From: Planctomicrobium sp051465645
GTDB lineage: Bacteria; Planctomycetota; Planctomycetia; Planctomycetales; Planctomycetaceae
Direction of reading: 5' to 3'
Assembly (NCBI RefSeq): GCF_051465645.1
Contig: NZ_CP195790.1
Coordinates: 1-64,000, forward strand
Length of the DNA: 64,000 nucleotides
Shown here one piece after another: positions 61,918-64,000 of this stretch. Position 1 is the stretch's first letter. Each line of letters starts with the position of its first letter. The position numbers were made by a program, and so were the translations under genes. Below the pieces are notes generated by a model that did not search any database, was not told where the DNA came from, and worked only from the letters and a program-made list of their open reading frames with translations.

Positions 61918-63975
61918 ATGAGTAATCGTATTTGCAACACGTCACAAAGAGCCGGCCATTCCTCATTGAATTGGGGAAGGGGTCTGTGCTCATGGGCTAT
62001 TTTGGCGTGTGCTGTGGTCATTGCCATGTCGCATGGTTGCAGTGCTCTGCATCCGGTGCGAGGCGTTCCGGCAGCTTACCTCCCTGATCAGTTCATCGGG
62101 CCATCACGCGACAATAAGCGAACGATCGATCTCAGTCTGCTTGTCAGAACGCCACCTGATCAGTATCGCGTCGAGGCCGGGGATGTGATCTCTGTTTACG
62201 TTCCTCGCGTACTTGGTGTTGAATCAACAGATGTGAACTCGGTTGGTATTTCTCCACCGATCAATATGCCTTCGTCGATCGAAGATCCCCCGACGGTCGG
62301 ATATCCGATTCAGGTTCGAGACGATCACACAATTTCGTTGCCACAGATTCCGCCGCTTCAGGTGCGAGGGATGACTTTGCATGAAGTTGAACAGGCGATT
62401 CTCAAGGCCTATACCGTCGATCATCACATTCTGAATCCATCTGAAGCACTGGTGATGGTCAGTCTTCAGCGTCCACGAATCACTCGGGTTCTCGTTGTTC
62501 GTCAGGAAGCCACAACCTCGTTGAGTGCTCCGTCGGGCGCAGGGTCAGTCAATATTGGGACGACCGGGAAAGGGACCGCCAGAACCGTCACACTAAAGGC
62601 GTATGAGAATGACGTTTTGCATGCCCTTGCTCGCGCAGAAGGGGTCGATGGTCTTCCCGGTTTGAATGCCGAGAATGTGATTTATGTGATTCGTCGTCGT
62701 GCACGAACCGCGATGCATCACCCGACTCTGCCTCCAGTGCATGGACCGATTATTCAGCAGTCCGCAGTGCAGGACCCCAACGAAAAGAATGGGGTGATCT
62801 GGGCCTCCGGAGATCAGCTTTATGATCGTCGAGTTCAGACTGTTGCTTATGAACAACCATCGCAGCAGCCAGCACAGCAACCCATTCAACAAACTGCTCA
62901 GGCAGGATATCGTTCCAGCAACGGACACTCGTTTGCTCCACAATATTCACAGCCAGTTGCTGCAGTTTCCGCGAGCACCGGTCATTCGATGTCCCCGCAA
63001 GTGTCTTATCGCTCACGTGGAGGTGCGGCGCAGTCTCAAATGGACTATTTGAATGCGGTTTCGAATGCTCAGCGTCAGGTCCAGGTGACGTCAGTTCAGA
63101 CAATGCCTGCTCAAACTGTTCAGCAACCACCGGTAGAGCAGGTTCGGTATCAGCATGGAATCATGGGAGGGCAGTCAGTTCATGGGGCTTCTCATGCAAT
63201 GACGATGCCTGCCGAGATTCAACCGATGGCGCCGGGGATCACACCGGGAATGGCTCCAATTGCTGATCCAGCTTATCAGTACCCTCAGATGCCCGCACCG
63301 TATCAATCCGGTGTTCCGCAGCCCGGTCCGCCGCAGCCCGGTCTGCCGCAGCCCGGTCTGCCGCAGTTGGGACCACCAATGAATGAGCACGTCGGTCCGG
63401 CGTCTGTCGAGCAGAATTGGACATCGATGTTGAGTGGATTTGACCCAACCATCGACAATCCAAACGTGATTCGAATTCCCATTCGTTTGGGGCCAGGTGA
63501 AGTTCCGCAGATTACCGAAGAGTCGATTACTCTTTACGACGGCGACATCATCTTCATCGAGTCACGCGAAACAGAAGTGTTCTATACCGCAGGATTGCTG
63601 GGAGGCGGACAATATACGCTACCTCGTGATTACGATTTATGTGTGCTCGAAGCCGTGTCGATCGCCGAAAGCCGACAGATGGGTGGGGGCCAGGTAATCA
63701 AATCCATGGGCGGAGTTTCGGCCCTGAATCAGGACATCTCGGCAAGTGCGAGCCGACTGGCGATTATCCGGACATTGCCCAACGGGAAACGGGTGACGAT
63801 CGAAGTCGACCTGAAGAAGGCGATGCGGTATCAGGAAGAGAACATCCGGATTCAGCCGGCAGACGTGCTGGTCCTGCAGTACACCTTCCCGGAAGCCGTC
63901 GGAGCATTTACTCAGCGGTACATTCTGGAAGGGGCCGTCTTCGGAGTGGCCGCCGGTCTCGTGACAGGGAACTGA
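61918..63975 (+). CDS. Wza-like polysaccharide export outer-membrane protein
   Basis: This is a polysaccharide biosynthesis/export (PES) protein that would form the outer-membrane exit for a capsule or exopolysaccharide. I chose the ATG at 61918, four bases after GGAAGG; the ATG 12 bases upstream is possible. The N-terminus ends in the lipobox-like MSHGC. The poly_export domain (about 65-170) has YRVEAGDVISVYVPR and GYPIQVRDDHTISLPQIP. SLBB-like parts follow at about 190-250 and about 510-600, with VLEAVSIAESRQMGGG in the second. Between them, about residues 285-500 is a Pro/Gln/Ala-rich, low-complexity insert. The C-terminal amphipathic segment could cross the outer membrane. The rest of the cluster lies beyond the window. 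Confidence 0.9.
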   Translation: MSNRICNTSQRAGHSSLNWGRGLCSWAILACAVVIAMSHGCSALHPVRGVPAAYLPDQFIGPSRDNKRTIDLSLLVRTPPDQYRVEAGDVISVYVPRVLGVESTDVNSVGISPPINMPSSIEDPPTVGYPIQVRDDHTISLPQIPPLQVRGMTLHEVEQAILKAYTVDHHILNPSEALVMVSLQRPRITRVLVVRQEATTSLSAPSGAGSVNIGTTGKGTARTVTLKAYENDVLHALARAEGVDGLPGLNAENVIYVIRRRARTAMHHPTLPPVHGPIIQQSAVQDPNEKNGVIWASGDQLYDRRVQTVAYEQPSQQPAQQPIQQTAQAGYRSSNGHSFAPQYSQPVAAVSASTGHSMSPQVSYRSRGGAAQSQMDYLNAVSNAQRQVQVTSVQTMPAQTVQQPPVEQVRYQHGIMGGQSVHGASHAMTMPAEIQPMAPGITPGMAPIADPAYQYPQMPAPYQSGVPQPGPPQPGLPQPGLPQLGPPMNEHVGPASVEQNWTSMLSGFDPTIDNPNVIRIPIRLGPGEVPQITEESITLYDGDIIFIESRETEVFYTAGLLGGGQYTLPRDYDLCVLEAVSIAESRQMGGGQVIKSMGGVSALNQDISASASRLAIIRTLPNGKRVTIEVDLKKAMRYQEENIRIQPADVLVLQYTFPEAVGAFTQRYILEGAVFGVAAGLVTGN
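63316..63375 (+). repeat. 15-base tandem repeat inside the export gene
   Basis: Four 15-base units encode repeats of PQPGP or PQPGL. The first three units differ by at most two bases; the fourth has diverged. The array lies in the Pro-rich insert of the Wza-like protein and is a possible site of length variation. Confidence 0.85.
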
Positions 63976-64000
63976 TCCTCTGTTGCTAAAGATTCAAGGC

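Overview
The window looks like part of a planctomycete chromosome, probably order Planctomycetales near Gimesia, Rubinisphaera or Planctomicrobium. The lineage call rests on gene content, not on a marker-gene tree. The signature families are a DUF1559 prepilin-like protein beside a small lipoprotein, Tat-exported DUF1501 and Gfo/Idh/MocA proteins, a DUF1080 protein, sugar-ester hydrolases, a Flp-like small pilin, a GldA/GldFG/DUF4340 module, archaeal-type C1-cofactor genes (DUF447 and a RimK-like ligase), and a membrane pseudokinase. Base one is the dnaA start codon, so the window probably begins at the conventional chromosome origin. No rRNA, tRNA, CRISPR array, prophage or insertion sequence was found. 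Layout, 1-16.4 kb: dnaA is followed by ispD, not dnaN. Next comes an ABC-type module (ATPase, permease fused to a GldG-like domain, DUF4340 protein) ending at a strong terminator. Then follow a one-span membrane protein, rsmH and a peptide/H+ symporter on the minus strand, a 660-base G/T-rich gap, a small pilin-like protein, an ATP-grasp enzyme and a membrane PP2C phosphatase. 16.4-36.9 kb: central metabolism (acnA, pyruvate carboxylase with a nearby FCD-type GntR regulator), rhodanese, ComM, a divergent DUF447/RimK-like pair, an inositol-monophosphatase-like enzyme, an HD hydrolase, DUF1080, a FabZ-like dehydratase, DUF1501 and a Gfo/Idh/MocA protein. 37-49.3 kb: a zinc-ribbon membrane protein, the lipoprotein/DUF1559 pair, an alkyltransferase-endonuclease V fusion, a BLUF photoreceptor, a PA0069-type radical SAM protein, an esterase, the guanidinium exporter sugE/gdx with a guanidine-III riboswitch in its leader, a SASA-type esterase and gyrA. 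49.3-64 kb: a translationally coupled YtrA-type GntR/ABC ATPase/permease operon behind a palindromic operator, a cytochrome c'-like protein, a cupin, secreted proteins of unknown function including two adjacent likely paralogues, a pseudokinase with a probable beta-helix tail, a lipoprotein, and a Wza-like polysaccharide export protein that probably opens an exopolysaccharide locus. The best-supported regulatory find is the guanidine-III riboswitch at 45431-45471 (minus). It lies about 20 bases before the sugE start and has a downstream segment able to hide the ribosome binding site. Other points for follow-up are the alkyltransferase-endonuclease V fusion, a permease carrying a leucine-rich-repeat-like domain, the GyrA quinolone-pocket substitutions, an Asp-to-Asn change in the DnaA box-recognition signature, and a REP-like palindrome present in two copies.
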